A stretch of DNA of 64,000 nt from Hydractinia symbiolongicarpus (lineage: Eukaryota; Cnidaria; Hydrozoa; Anthoathecata; Hydractiniidae): assembly GCF_029227915.1 (NCBI RefSeq), contig NC_079877.1, positions 34,003,851 through 34,067,850 on the forward strand. Reading direction: 5' to 3'. The translations under genes and the position numbers were made by a program. Numbering within the stretch: the stretch's first letter is position 1; every line of letters begins with the position of its first letter. Positions 25,384 to 39,185 of the stretch are shown piece after piece. The notes beneath the pieces are model-generated. The model worked only from the letters and a program-made list of their open reading frames with translations. It made no database searches and was not told the origin of the DNA.

Positions 25384-28363
25384 GACACATATTCGTACAA
25401 ACATCTATTTAGCAATATCTTTCTGATTATACAAGTTTGCATCGCTTTTAACAGTGAAACGATTGACTGTGGGACTTAATTGAACTGATTTTGAACTCTG
25501 ACCTTATAAATGTGATCAATGACACAATTGGACTTCAAGAAATAACATTCTTCTTAATTTGAAATGATTGCTGGAACTCAGCGATAACACTGGGCACTGT
25601 GGGAGCGCTTTATATAAAAATTGAGATTACAAAGTCATTTTTTACTGTGGGACCAAGCCTAGCTGTTAGCGCGCGCTGAATAAATAGAGACGTCTTCAAA
25701 CCCTACCTTTCAATGACTTTCTAACGGTATCAATTCGTTTGAGTTACAACGATTCCTTCACATATTCGTACCAACATGTATTTAGCGATACTCTTCTGAT
25801 GTTACTAGGTTGCATCGCTTTTAATAGTGAATCGATGGACAGTGGGACTTAATTGAACTGATTTTGGACTTTGATCTTATAAATGTGATAAATGACACAA
25901 TTGGACTTCAAGAAATAACATTCTTCTTAATTTGAAATGATTGCTGGAACTCAGCGATTATACTGGGCGCTGTGGGAGCGCTTTATATAAAAATTTAGAT
26001 AAATAAGTTATTTTTTACTGTGGGACCAAGCCTAGCTGTTAGCGCGCGCTGAAGAAATAGAGACAGTTTCATGAAATACATTTCATTGAATTTCTCACTG
26101 TATAAGTCCGTGTGAGGTACAACGGTTGCGTGACATATTCGTACCAACATGTATTTGGCAATGTTTTTCTGATATTGCTAGGTTGCATCGCTTTTAACAG
26201 TGAAACGATTGACTGTGGGACTTAATGAACTGATTTTGGATATTGACCTTATAAATGTGATAAGTAACACAAGTAGACTTTAAGAAATAATATTCTTCTT
26301 AATTTGACATGATTCCTGGAACTCAGCGATTACACTGGGCGCTGTGGGAGCGCTTTATATAAAAATTTAGATAAATAAGTTATTTTTTACAGTGGGACCA
26401 AGCCTAGCTGTTAGCGCGCGGTGAAGAAATAGAGACAGTTTCATGAAATACATTTCATTGAATTTCTCACTGTATAAGTCCGTGTGAGGTACAACGGTTG
26501 CGTTACATATTCGTACCAACATGTATTTAGCAATGTTTTTCTGATATTGCTAGGTTGCATCGTTTTTAACAGTGAAACGATTGACTGTGGGACTTAATGC
26601 ACTGATTTTTGACTTTGACTTTATAAATGTGATAAATGACACAATTGGACTTTAAGAAAATACATTCTTCTTAATTTGACATGATTCCTGGAACTCAGCG
26701 ATTACACTGGGCGCTGTGGGAGCGCTTTATATAAAAATTTAGAAAAATAAGTTATTTTTTACAGTGGGACCAATCCTAGCTGTTAGCGCGCACTGAGTAT
26801 ATAGAGAGAGTTTCATAAAATACATTTCATTTACTTTCTAACGGCATCAGTCCGTTTGAGTTACAACGGTTGCGTCACCTAATCGTACCAACATGTATTT
26901 AGCAATATCTTTCTGATTATACAAGTTTGCATCGCTTTTAACAGTGAAACGACTGACTGTGGGACTTAATTGAACTGATTTTGGACTCTGACCTTATAAA
27001 TGTGATCAATGACACAATTGGACTCCAAGAACAAACATTCTTCTTAATTTGAAATGATTGCTGGAACTCAGCGATAACACTGGGCACTGTGGGAGCGCTT
27101 TATATAAAAATTGAGATTACAAAGTCATTTTTTACTGTGGGACCAAGCCTAGCTGTTAGCGCGCGCTGAATAAATAGAGACGTCTTCAAACCCTACCTTT
27201 CAATGACTTTCTAACGGTATCAATTCGTTTGAGTTACAACGATTCCTTCACATATTCGTACCAACATGTATTTAGCGATACTCTTCTGATGTTACTAGGT
27301 TGCATCGCTTTTAATAGTGAATCGATGGACAGTGGGACTTAATTGAACTGATTTTGGACTTTGATCTTATAAATGTGATAAATGACACAATTGGACTTCA
27401 AGAAATAACATTCTTCTTAATTTGAAATGATTGCTGGAACTCAGCGATTATACTGGGCGCTGTGGGAGCGCTTTATATAAAAATTTAGATAAATAAGTTA
27501 TTTTTTACTGTGGGACCAAGCCTAGCTGTTAGCGCGCGCTGAAGAAATAGAGACAGTTTCATGAAATACATTTCATTGAATTTCTCACTGTATAAGTCCG
27601 TGTGAGGTACAACGGTTGCGTGACATATTCGTACCAACATGTATTTGGCAATGTTTTTCTGATATTGCTAGGTTGCATCGCTTTTAACAGTGAAACGATT
27701 GACTGTGGGACTTAATGAACTGATTTTGGATATTGACCTTATAAATGTGATAAGTAACACAAGTAGACTTTAAGAAATAATATTCTTCTTAATTTGACAT
27801 GATTCCTGGAACTCAGCGATTACACTGGGCGCTGTGGGAGCGCTTTATATAAAAATTTAGATAAATAAGTTATTTTTTACAGTGGGACCAAGCCTAGCTG
27901 TTAGCGCGCGGTGAAGAAATAGAGACAGTTTCATGAAATACATTTCATTGAATTTCTCACTGTATAAGTCCGTGTGAGGTACAACGGTTGCGTTACATAT
28001 TCGTACCAACATGTATTTAGCAATGTTTTTCTGATATTGCTAGGTTGCATCGTTTTTAACAGTGAAACGATTGACTGTGGGACTTAATGCACTGATTTTG
28101 GACTTTGACTTTATAAATGTGATAAATGACACAATTGGACTTTAAGAAAATACATTCTTCTTAATTTGACATGATTCCTGGAACTCAGCGATTACACTGG
28201 GCGCTGTGGGAGCGCTTTATATAAAAATTTAGAAAAATAAGTTATTTTTTACAGTGGGACCAATCCTAGCTGTTAGCGCGCACTGAGTATATAGAGAGAG
28301 TTTCATAAAATACATTTCATTTACTTTCTAACGGCATCAGTCCGTTTGAGTTACAACGGTTGC
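25384..28363 (+). repeat. Contracted derivatives of the 7-mer (shrinking series)
   Basis: Starts 25384, 25757, 26130, 26502, 26874, 27247, 27620 and 27992. Spacing between successive m17-type monomers is 2,614 bp (20902 to 23516), then 2,241 bp (to 25757), then 1,490 bp (to 27247): 7, 6 and 4 monomers. The unit at 25384 is an m15 head fused to the patched m16 tail (CAGCGATAACACTGGGCACTG ... AATTGAGATTAC). The unit at 26874 is an m19 head fused to the same patched tail. Each fusion removes whole monomers while leaving length and phase intact. Confidence 0.85.
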
Positions 28364-30606
28364 GTCACCTAATCGTACCAACATGTATTTAGCAATATCT
28401 TTCTGATTATACAAGTTTGCATCGCTTTTAACAGTGAAACGACTGACTGTGGGACTTAATTGAACTGATTTTGGACTCTGACCTTATAAATGTGATCAAT
28501 GACACAATTGGACTCCAAGAACAAACATTCTTCTTAATTTGACATGATTCCTGGAACTCAGCGATTACACTGGGCGCTGTGGGAGCGCTTTATATAAAAA
28601 TTTATATCAATAAGATATTTCTTACTGTGGGACCAAGCCTAGCTGTTAGCGCGCGCTGAAGGAATAGAGACAGTTTCATGAAATACATTTCATTGAATTT
28701 CTCACGGTATAAGTCCGTGTGAGGTACAATGGTTGCGTTACATATTCGTACCAACATGTATTTAGCAATGTTTTTCTGATATTGCTAGGTTGCATCGCTT
28801 TTAACAGTGAAACGATTGACTGTGGGACTTAATGAACTGATTTTGGACTTTGACCTTATAAATATGATAACTGACACAATTCGGCTTCAAGAAATAACAT
28901 TCTTCTTAATTTGAAATGATTGCTGGAACTCAGCGATTACACTGGGCGCTGTGGGAGCGCTTTCTATAAAAATTTAGATAAATAAGTTATTTTTTACTGT
29001 GGGACCAAGCCTAGCTGTTAGCGCGCAGTGAAGAAATAGAGACAGTTTCATGAAATACATTTCATTGAATTTCTCACTGTATAAGTCCGTGTGAGGTACA
29101 ACGGTTGCGTTACATATTCGTACCAACATGTATTTAGCAATGTTTTTCTGATATTGCTAGGTTGCATCGCTTTTAACAGTGAAACGATGGACAGTGGGAC
29201 TTAATTGAACTGATTTTGGACTTTGATCTTATCAATGTGATAAATGACACAATTGGACTTCAAGAAATAACATTCTTTTTGATTTGACATGATTGCTGGA
29301 ACTCAGCGATTACAATGGGCGCTGTGGTAGCGTTTTATTTAAAAACTTAGATAAGTAAGTCATTTTTTAATGTGGGAACAAGCCTAGCTGTTAGCGCGCG
29401 CTGAATAAATGGAGACGTCTTCAAACCCTACATTTCAATGACTTTCTAACGGTATCAATTCGTTTGAGTTACAACGATTGCGTCACATATTCGTACCAAC
29501 ATGTATTTAGCGAGACTCTTCTGATGTTACTAGGTTGCATCGCTTTTAACAGTGAATCGATGGACAGTGGGACTTAATTGAACTGATTTTGGACTTTGAT
29601 CTTATAAATTTTATAAATGACACAATTGGACTTCAAGAAATAACATTCTTCTTAATGTGACATGATTGCTGGAACTGAGCGATTACACTTGGCGCTATGG
29701 TAGCGCTTTATTTAAAAATTTAGATAAGTTAGTCATTTTTTACTGTGGGACCAATCCTAGCCGTTAACGCGTGCTGAAAAAATAGAGATGGTTTCGTATA
29801 ATACATTTTACTGACTTTGACTTTCTATCGCAATCAGTCCGTTTGAGTTACAACGGTTGCGACACATATTCGTACAAACATCTATTTAGCAATATCTTTC
29901 TGATTATACAAGTTTGCATCGCTTTTAACAGTGAAACGACTGACTGTGGGACTTAATTGAACTGATTTTGGACTCTGACCTTATAAATGTGATCAATGAC
30001 ACATTTGGACTCCAAGAACAAACATTCTTCTTAATTTGACATGATTCCTGGAACTCAGCGATTACACTGGGCGCTGTGGGAGCGCTTTATATAAAAATTT
30101 AGATAAATAAGTTATTTTTTACTGTGGGACCAAGCCTAGCTGTTAGCGCGCAGTGAAGAAATAGAGACAGTTTCATGAAATACATTTCATTGAATTTCTC
30201 ACTGTATAAGTCCGTGTGAGGTACAACGGTTGCGTTACATATTCGTACCAACATGTATTTAGCAATGTTTTTCTGATATTGCTAGGTTGCATCGCTTTTA
30301 ACAGTGAAACGATGGACAGTGGGACTTAATGGAATTGATTTTGGACTTTGATCTTATCAATGTGATAAATGACACAATTGGACTTCAAGAAATAACATTC
30401 TTTTTGATTTGACATGATTGCTGGAACTCAGCGATTACACTGGGCGCTGTGGGAGCGCTTTATATAAAAATTTAGATAAATAAGTTATTTTTTATAGTGG
30501 GATCAATCCTAGCTGTTAGCACGCACTGAGTATATAGAGAGAGTTTCATAAAATACATTTCATTTACTTTCTTACGGCATCAGTCCGTTTGAGTTACAAC
30601 GGTTGC
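28364..30606 (+). repeat. 6-monomer block colinear with 6718-8960
   Basis: Starts 28364, 28737, 29109, 29482, 29861 and 30234 match 6718-8960 at a constant offset of 21,646 bp, including lengths 373, 372, 373, 379, 373. Shared markers are ATAAATATGATAACTGACAC, ACAATTCGGCTTC, TTACAATGGGCGC and ATAAATTTTATAAATG. Private changes: GCGCTTTCTATAAAA (28958), GGGAACAAGCC (~29385), AAATGGAGACG (29409). The last monomer leaves the match near 30,440, where it becomes m13/m14-like (TTTATAGTGGGATCAATCC, TTAGCACGCACTG). Confidence 0.85.
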
Positions 30607-33600
30607 GTCACCTAATCGTACCAACATGTATTTAGCGACATTTTTCTGATATTACTCGGTTGCAACGCTTTTAACAGTGAAACGATTGACTGTGAGACTT
30701 AATTGAACTGACTTTGGACTTTGACCTTATAAATGTGATGAATAACACAATTGGACTCCAAGAATTAATATTCTTCTTGATTTGACATGATTGCTGGAAC
30801 TGAGCGATTACACTTGGCGCTATGGTAGCGCTTTATTTAAAAATTTAGATAAGTTAGTCATTTTTTACTGTGGGACCAAGCCTAGCTGTTAGCGCGCGCT
30901 GAAGAAATAGAGACAGTTTCATGAAATACATTTCATTGAATTTCTCACTGTATAAGTCCGTGTGAGGTACAACGGTTGCGTGACATATTCGTACCAACAT
31001 GTATTTGGCAATGTTTTTCTGATATTGCTAGGTTGCATCGCTTTTAACAGTGAAACGATTGACTGTGGGACTTAATGAACTGATTTTGGATATTGACCTT
31101 ATAAATGTGATAAGTAACACAAGTAGACTTTAAGAAATAATATTCTTCTTAATTTGACATGATTCCTGGAACTCAGCGATTACACTGGGCGCTGTGGGAG
31201 CGCTTTATATAAAAATTTAGATAAATAAGTTATTTTTTACAGTGGGACCAAGCCTAGCTGTTAGCGCGCGGTGAAGAAATAGAGACAGTTTCATGAAATA
31301 CATTTCATTGAATTTCTCACTGTATAAGTCCGTGTGAGGTACAACGGTTGCGTTACATATTCGTACCAACATGTATTTAGCAATGTTTTTCTGATATTGC
31401 TAGTTTGCATCGTTTTTAACAGTGAAACGATTGACTGTGGGACTTAATGCACTGATTTTGGACTTTGACTTTATAAATGTGATAAATGACACAATTGGAC
31501 TTTAAGAAAATACATTCTTCTTAATTTGACATGATTCCTGGAACTCAGCGATTACACTGGGCGCTGTGGGAGCGCTTTATATAAAAATTTAGATAAATAA
31601 GTTATTTTTTACAGTGGGACCAATCCTAGCTGTTAGCGCGCACTGAGTATATAGAGAGAGTTTCATAAAATACATTTCATTTACTTTCTAACGGCATCAG
31701 TCCGTTTGAGTTACAACGGTTGCGTCACCTAATTGTACCAACATGTATTTAGCAATATCTTTCTGATTATACAAGTTTGCATCGCTTTTAACAGTGAAAC
31801 GACTGACTGTGGGACTTAATTGAACTGATTTTGGACTCTGACCTTATAAATGTGATCAATGACACAATTGGACTCCAAGAACAAACATTCTTCTTAATTT
31901 GACATGATTCCTGGAACTCAGCGATTACACTGGGCGCTGTGGGAGCGCTTTATATAAAAATTTATATCAATAAGATATTTTTTAATGTGGGACCAAGCCT
32001 AGCTGTTAGCGCGCGCTGAATAAATAGAGACGTCTTCAAACCCTACATTTCAATGACTTTCTAACGGTATCAATTCGTTTGAGTTACAACGATTGCGTCA
32101 CATATTCGTACCAACATGTATTTAGCGAGACTCTTCTGATGTTACTAGGTTGCATCGCTTTTAACAGTGAATCGATGGACAGTGGGACTTAATTGAACTG
32201 ATTTTGGACTTTGATCTTATAAATTTTATAAATGAGACAATTGGACTTCAAGAAATAACATTCTTCTTAATGTGACATGATTGCTGGAACTGAGCGATTA
32301 CACTTGGCGCTATGGTAGCGCTTTATTTAAAAATTTAGATAAGTTAGTCATTTTTTACTGTGGGACCAATCCTAGCCGTTAACGCGTGCTGAAAAAATAG
32401 AGATGGTTTCGTATAATACATTTTACTGACTTTGACTTTCTATCGCAATCAGTCCGTTTGAGTTACAACGGTTGCGACACATATTCGTACAAACATCTAT
32501 TTAGCAATATCTTTCTGATTATACAAGTTTGCATCGCTTTTAACAGTGAAACGACTGACTGTGGGACTTAATTGAACTGATTTTGGACTCTGACCTTATA
32601 AATGTGATCAATGACACAATTGGACTCCAAGAACAAACATTCTTCTTAATTTGACATGATTCCTGGAACTCAGCGATTACACTGGGCGCTGTGGGAGCGC
32701 TTTATATAAAAATTTAGATAAATAAGTTATTTTTTACTGTGGGACCAAGCCTAGCTGTTAGCGCGCAGTGAAGAAATAGAGACAGTTTCATGAAATACAT
32801 TTCATTGAATTTCTCACTGTATAAGTCCGTGTGAGGTACAACGGTTGCGTTACATATTCGTACCAACATGTATTTAGCAATGTTTTTCTGATATTGCTAG
32901 GTTGCATCGCTTTTAACAGTGAAACGATGGACAGTGGGACTTAATGGAATTGATTTTGGACTTTGATCTTATCAATGTGATAAATGACACAATTGGACTT
33001 CAAGAAATAACATTCTTTTTGATTTGACATGATTGCTGGAACTCAGCGATTACACTGGGCGCTGTGGTAGCGCTTTATTTAAAAACTTAGATAAGTAAGT
33101 TATTTTTTAATGTGGGACCAAGCCTAGCTGTTAGCGCGCGCTGAATAAATAGACACGTCTTCAAACCCTACATTTCAATGACTTTCTAACGGTTTCAATT
33201 CGTTTGAGTTACAACGGTTGCGTCACATATTCGTACCAACATGTATTTAGCGAGACTCTTCTGATGTTACTAGGTTGCATCGCTTTTAACAGTGAATCGA
33301 TGGACAGTGGGACTTAATTGAACTGATTTTGGACTTTGATCTTATAAATTTTATAAATGACACAATTGGACTTCAAGAAATAACATTCTTCTTAATTTGA
33401 AATGATTGCTGGGACTCAGCGATTACACTGGGCGCTGTGGGAGCGCTTTATATAAAAATTTAGATAAATAAGTTATTTTTTACTGTGGGACCAAGCCTAG
33501 CTGTTAGCGCGCGCTGAAGAAATAGAGACAGTTTCATGAAATACATTTCATTGAATTTCTCACTGTATAAGTCCGTGTGAGGTACAACGGTTTCGTGACA

Positions 33601-36600
33601 TATTCGTACCAACATGTATTTCGCAATGTTTTTCTGATATTGCTACGTTGCATCGCTTTTAACAGTGAAACGACTGACTGTGGGACTTAATTGAACTGAT
33701 TTTGGACTCTGACCTTATAAATGTGATCAATGACACAATTGGACTCCAAGAACAAACATTCTTCTTAATTTGACATGATTCCTGGAACTCAGCGATTACA
33801 CTGGGCGCTGTGGGAGCGCTTTATATAAAAATTTAGATAAATAAGTTATTTTTTGCTGTGGGACCAAGCCTAGCTGTTAGCGCGCAGTGAAGAAATAGAG
33901 ACAGTTTCATGAAATACATTTCATTGAATTTCTCACTGTATAAGTCCGTGTGAGGTACAACGGTTGCGTTACATATTCGTACCAACATGTATTTAGCAAT
34001 GTTTTTCTGATATTGCTAGGTTGCATCGCTTTTAACAGTGAAACGATGGACAGTGGGAATTAATGGAATTGATTTTGGACTTTGATCTTATGAATGTGAT
34101 AAATGACACAATTGGACTTCAAGAAATAACATTCTTTTTGATTTGACATGATTGCTGGAACTCAGCGATTACACTGGGCACTGCGGGAGCGCTTTATTTA
34201 CACACTTAGATAGATAAGTCAGTTTTTACTGTGGGACCAATCCTGGCCGTTAGTGCGCACTGAGTAAATAGAGAGAGTTTCATAAAATACATTTCATTTA
34301 CTTTCTAACGGATCAGTCCGTTTGAGTTACAACGGTTGCGTCACATAATCGTACCAAAGTGTATTTAGCGACATTTTTCTGATATTACTCGGTTGCATCG
34401 CTTTTAACAGTGAAACGATTGACTGTGGGTCTTAATTGAACTAACTTTGGACTTTCACCTTATAAATGTGATAAGTAACACAATTAGACTTTAAGAAATA
34501 ATATTCTTCTTAATTTGACATGATTCCTGGAACTCAGCGATTACACTGGGCACTGTGGGAGCGCTTTATTTAAAGACTTAGATAAATCAGTCAGTTTTTA
34601 CTGTGGGACCAATCCTAGCCGTTAGCGAGCTGAAAAAATAAAGACAGTTTCATAAAATAAATTTCATTGACTTTCTCACGGTATCAGTCCATTTGAGTTA
34701 CAACGGCTACGTCACATATTCGTACCAACATGTATTTAGCGATACTCTTCTGATGTTACTAGGTTGCATCGATTTTAACAGTGAATCGATGGACATTGGG
34801 ACTTAATTGAACTAATTTTGGACTTTGATCTTATAAATGTGATAAATGACACAATTGGACTTCAAGAAAAAACATTCTTCTTAATTTGAAATGATTGCTG
34901 GAACTCAGCGATTACACTGGGCGCTGTGGGAGCGCTTTATATAAAAATTTAGATAAATAAGTTATTTTTTACTGTGGGCCCAAGCCTAGCTGTTAGAGCG
35001 CGCTGAAGAAATAGAGACAGTTTCATGAAATACATTTCATTGAATTTCTCACTGTATACGTCCGTTTGAGTTACAACGATTGCGTCACATATTTTTACCA
35101 ACATGTATTTAGCGATACTCTTCTGATGTTACTAGGTTGCGTCGCTTTTAACAGTGAAACGATTGACTGTGGGACTTAATTGAACTGATTTTGGACTTTG
35201 AACTTTTAAATGTGATAAATGACACAAGTGGACTTCAAGAAATAACATTCTTCTTAATTTGAAATGATTGCTGGAACTCAGCGATTACACTGGGCGCTGT
35301 GGGAGAGCTTTATATAAAAATTTTAATTAATAAGTTATTTTTTACTGTGAGACCAAGCCTAGCTGTTAGCGCGCGCTGAAGAAATAGAGACAGCTTTATG
35401 AAATACATTTCATTGAATTTCTCACTGTATAAGTCCGTGTGAGGTACAACGGTTGCGTGACATATTCGTACCAACATGTATTTGGCAATGTTTTTCTGAT
35501 ATTGCTAGGTTGCATCGCTTTTAACAGTGAAACGATTGACTGTGGGACTTAATGAACTGATTTTGGACTTTAAACTTGTAAATGTGACAAGTAACACAAG
35601 TAGACTTTAAGAAATAATATTCTTCTAAATTTGACATGATTCCTGGAACTCAGCGATTACACTGGGCGCTGTGGGAGCGCTTTATATAAAAATTTAGATA
35701 AATAAGTTATTTTTTACTGTGGGCCCAAGCCCAGCTGTTAGCGCGCGGTGAAGAAATAGAGACAGTTTCATGAAATACATTTCATGTAATTTCTCACTGT
35801 ATACGTCCGTTTGAGTTACAACGATTGCGTCACATATTTGTACCAACATGTATTTAGCGATACTCTTCTGATGTTACTAGGTTGCGTCGCTTTTAACAGT
35901 GAAACGATTGACTGTGGGACTTAATTGAACTGATTTTGGACTTTGACCTTATAAATGTGATAAATGACACAAGTGGACTTCAGGAAATAACATTCTTCTT
36001 AATTTGAAATGATTCCTGGAACTCAGAGATTACACTGGGCACTGTGGGAGCGCTTTATTTAAAGACTTAGATAAATAAGTCAGTTTTTACTGTGGGACCA
36101 ATCCTGGCCGTTAGAGCGCACTGAGTAAATAGAGAGAGTTTCATAAAATACATTTCATTTACTTTCTTACGGCATCAGTCCGTTTGAGTTACAACGGTTG
36201 CGTCACATAATCGTACCAACGTGTATTTGGCGACATTTTTCTGATCTTACTCCGTTGCATCGCTTTTAACAGTGAAACGATTGACTGTGGGACTTAATTG
36301 AACTGACTTTGGATTTTCACCTTATAAATGTGATAAATAAAACAATTGTACTCCAAGAAATAACATTCTTCTTTATTTGACATGATTGCTTGAACTCAGC
36401 GATTACGCTGGGCGCTGTGGTAGCGCTTTATTTAAAAATTTAGATAAATAAGTCGGTTTTTACTGTGGGACCAAGCCTAGCTTTTAGCGCGCACTGAAAA
36501 AATAGAGACAGTTTCATGAAATACATTTCATTGAATTTCGCACGGTATAAGTCTGTGTGAGTTACAACGGTTGCGTCACATATTCGTACCAACATTTATT

Positions 36601-39185
36601 TAGCAATGTTTTTCTGATATTTCTAGGTTGCATCGCTTTTATCAGTGAAACGATTGACTGTGGGATTTAATTGAACTGATTTGGGACTTTGACCTTATAA
36701 ATGTGATAAATGAGACAATTGGACTTCAAGAAATAACATTCTTCTTAATTTGACATGATTCCTGGAACTCAGCGATTACACTGGGCGCTGTGGGATCGCT
36801 TTATATAAAAATTTAGATAAATAAGTTATTTTTTACTGTGGGACCAAGCCTAGCTGTTAGCGCGTGCTGAAGAAATAGAGATAGATTCATGAAATACATT
36901 TCATTGAATTTCTCACGGTATAAGTCCGTGTAAGGTACAACGGTTGCGTTACATATTCGTACCAACATGTATTTAGCAATGTTTTTCTGATATTACTAGG
37001 TTGCACCGCTTTTAACAGTGAAACGATTGACTGTGGGACTTAATTGAACTGATTTTGGACTTTGACCTTATAAATGTGATGAATGACACAATTGGACTTC
37101 AAGAAATAACATTCTTCTTAATTTGAAATGATTGCTGGAACTCAGCGATAACACTGGGCACTGTGGGAGCGCTTTATTTAAAGACTTAGATAAATAAGTC
37201 AGTTTTTACTGTGGGACCAATCCTGGCCGTTAGCGTGCACTGAGTAAATAGAGAGAGTTTCATAAAATACATTTCATTTACTTTATAACGGCATCAGTCC
37301 GTTTGAGTTACAACGGTTGCGTCACATAATCGTACCAACGTGTATTTGGCGACATTTTTCTGATATTACTCGGTTGCATCGCTTTTAACAGTGAAACGAT
37401 TGACTGTGGGACTTAATTGAACTGACTTTGGTTTTTCACCTTATAAATGTGATAAATAAAACAATTGTACTCCAAGAAATAACATTCTTCTTAATTTGAC
37501 ATGATTCCTGGAACTCAGCGATTACACTGGGCGCTGTGGGAGCGCTTTATATAAAAATTTAGATAAATAAGTTATTTCTTACTGTGGGACCAAGCCTAGC
37601 TGTTAGCGCGTGCTGAAGAAATAGAGATAGTTTTATGAAATACATTTCATTGAATTTCTCACGGTATAAGTCCGTGTAAGGTACAACGGTTGCGTTACAT
37701 ATTCGTACCAACATGTATTTGGCGACATTTTTCTGATATTACTCCGTTGCATCGCTTTTAACAGTGAAACGATTGACTGTGGGACTTGATTGAACTGACT
37801 TTGGATTTTCACCTTATAAATGTGATAAATAAAACAATTGTACTCCAAGAAATAACATTCTTCTTTATTTGACATGATTGCTTGAACTCAGCGATTACGC
37901 TGGGCGCTGTGGTAGCGCTTTATTTAAAAATTTAGATAAATAAGTCGGTTTTTACTGTGGGACCAAGCCTAGCTTTTAGCGCGCACTGAAAAAATAGAGA
38001 CAGTTTCATGAAATACATTTCATTGAATTTCTCACGGTATAAGTCTGTGTGAGTTACAACGGTTGCGTCACATATTCGTACCAACATTTATTTAGCAATG
38101 TTTTTCTGATATTTCTAGGTTGCATCGCTTTTATCAGTGAAACGATTGACTGTGGGATTTAATTGAACTGATTTTGGACTTTGACCTTATAAATGTGATA
38201 AATGAGACAATTGGACTTCAAGAAATAACATTCTTCTTAATTTGACATGATTCCTGAAACTCAGCGATTACACTGGGCGCTGTGGGAGCGCTTCATATAA
38301 AAATTTAGATAAATAAGTTATTTTTTACTGTGGGACCAAGCCTAGCTGTTAGCGCGTGCTGAAGAAATAGAGATAGATTCATGAAATACATTTCATTGAA
38401 TTTCTCACGGTATAAGTCCGTGTAAGGTACAACGGTTGCGTTACATATTCGTACCAACATGTATTTAGCAATGTTTTTCTGATATTACTAGGTTGCACCG
38501 CTTTTAACAGTGAAACGATTGACTGTGGGACTTAATTGAACTGATTTTGGACTTTGACCTTATAAATGTGATAAATGACACAATTGGACTTCAAGAAATA
38601 ACATTCTTCTTAATTTGAAATGATTGCTGGAACTCAGCGATAACACTGGGCACTGTGGGAGCGCTTTATTTAAAGACTTAGATAAATAAGTCAGTTTTTA
38701 CTCTGGGACCAATCCTGGCCATTAGCGCGCACTGAGTAAATAGAGAGAGTTTCATAAAAGACATTTCATTTACTTTCTAACGGCATCAGTCCGTTTGAGT
38801 TACAACGGTTGCGTCACATAATCGTACCAACGTGTATTTGGCGACATTTTTCTGATATTACTCGGTTGCATCGCTTTTAACAGTGAAACGATTGACTGTG
38901 GGACTTAATTGAACTGACTTTGGTTTTTCACCTTATAAATGTGATAAATAAAACAATTGTACTCCAAGAAATAACATTCTTCTTAATTTGACATGATTCC
39001 TGGAACTCAGCGATTACACTGGGCGCTGTGGGAGCGCTTTATATAAAAATTTAGATAAATAAGTTATTTCTTACTGTGGGACCAAGCCTAGCTGTTAGCG
39101 CGTGCTGAAGAAATAGAGATAGTTTTATGAAATACATTTCATTGAATTTCTTACGGCATCAGTCCGTTTGAGTTACAACGGTTGC
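30607..39185 (+). repeat. 23-monomer tandem duplication, copy 1 (8,579 bp)
   Basis: Starts 30607, 30980, 31352, 31724, 32097, 32476, 32849, 33222, 33595, 33968, 34340, 34711, 35084, 35457, 35829, 36202, 36575, 36948, 37321, 37694, 38067, 38440 and 38813. Every one, and every private variant checked (GTGATGAATAACAC, TGCTAGTTTGCATC, GCTGGGACTCAGCG, GGTTTCGTGACA, AATTTTAATTAATAAG, TCCTGAAACTCAG), recurs 8,579 bp downstream. Shared sequence begins near 30,569 (TTACGGCATCAG) and ends near 38,838. The remaining ~310 bp at 38,839-39,148 is instead a copy of about 37,347-37,656. Confidence 0.93.
38839..39148 (+). repeat. Junction segment between the two 23-mers
   Basis: These ~310 bp carry an m1-type front (GGCGACATTTTTC, TTTGGTTTTTCACC, AATAAAACAATTG) and an m2/m7-type back (TTCTTAATTTGACATGATTCC, AAGTTATTTCTTACTG). 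They then switch abruptly within ATTGAATTTC|TTACGGCATCAG near 39,148. The segment matches about 37,347-37,656, four monomers upstream. It is the only sizeable stretch in either 23-mer without a counterpart 8,579 bp away, so it marks the exchange site. Confidence 0.75.
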
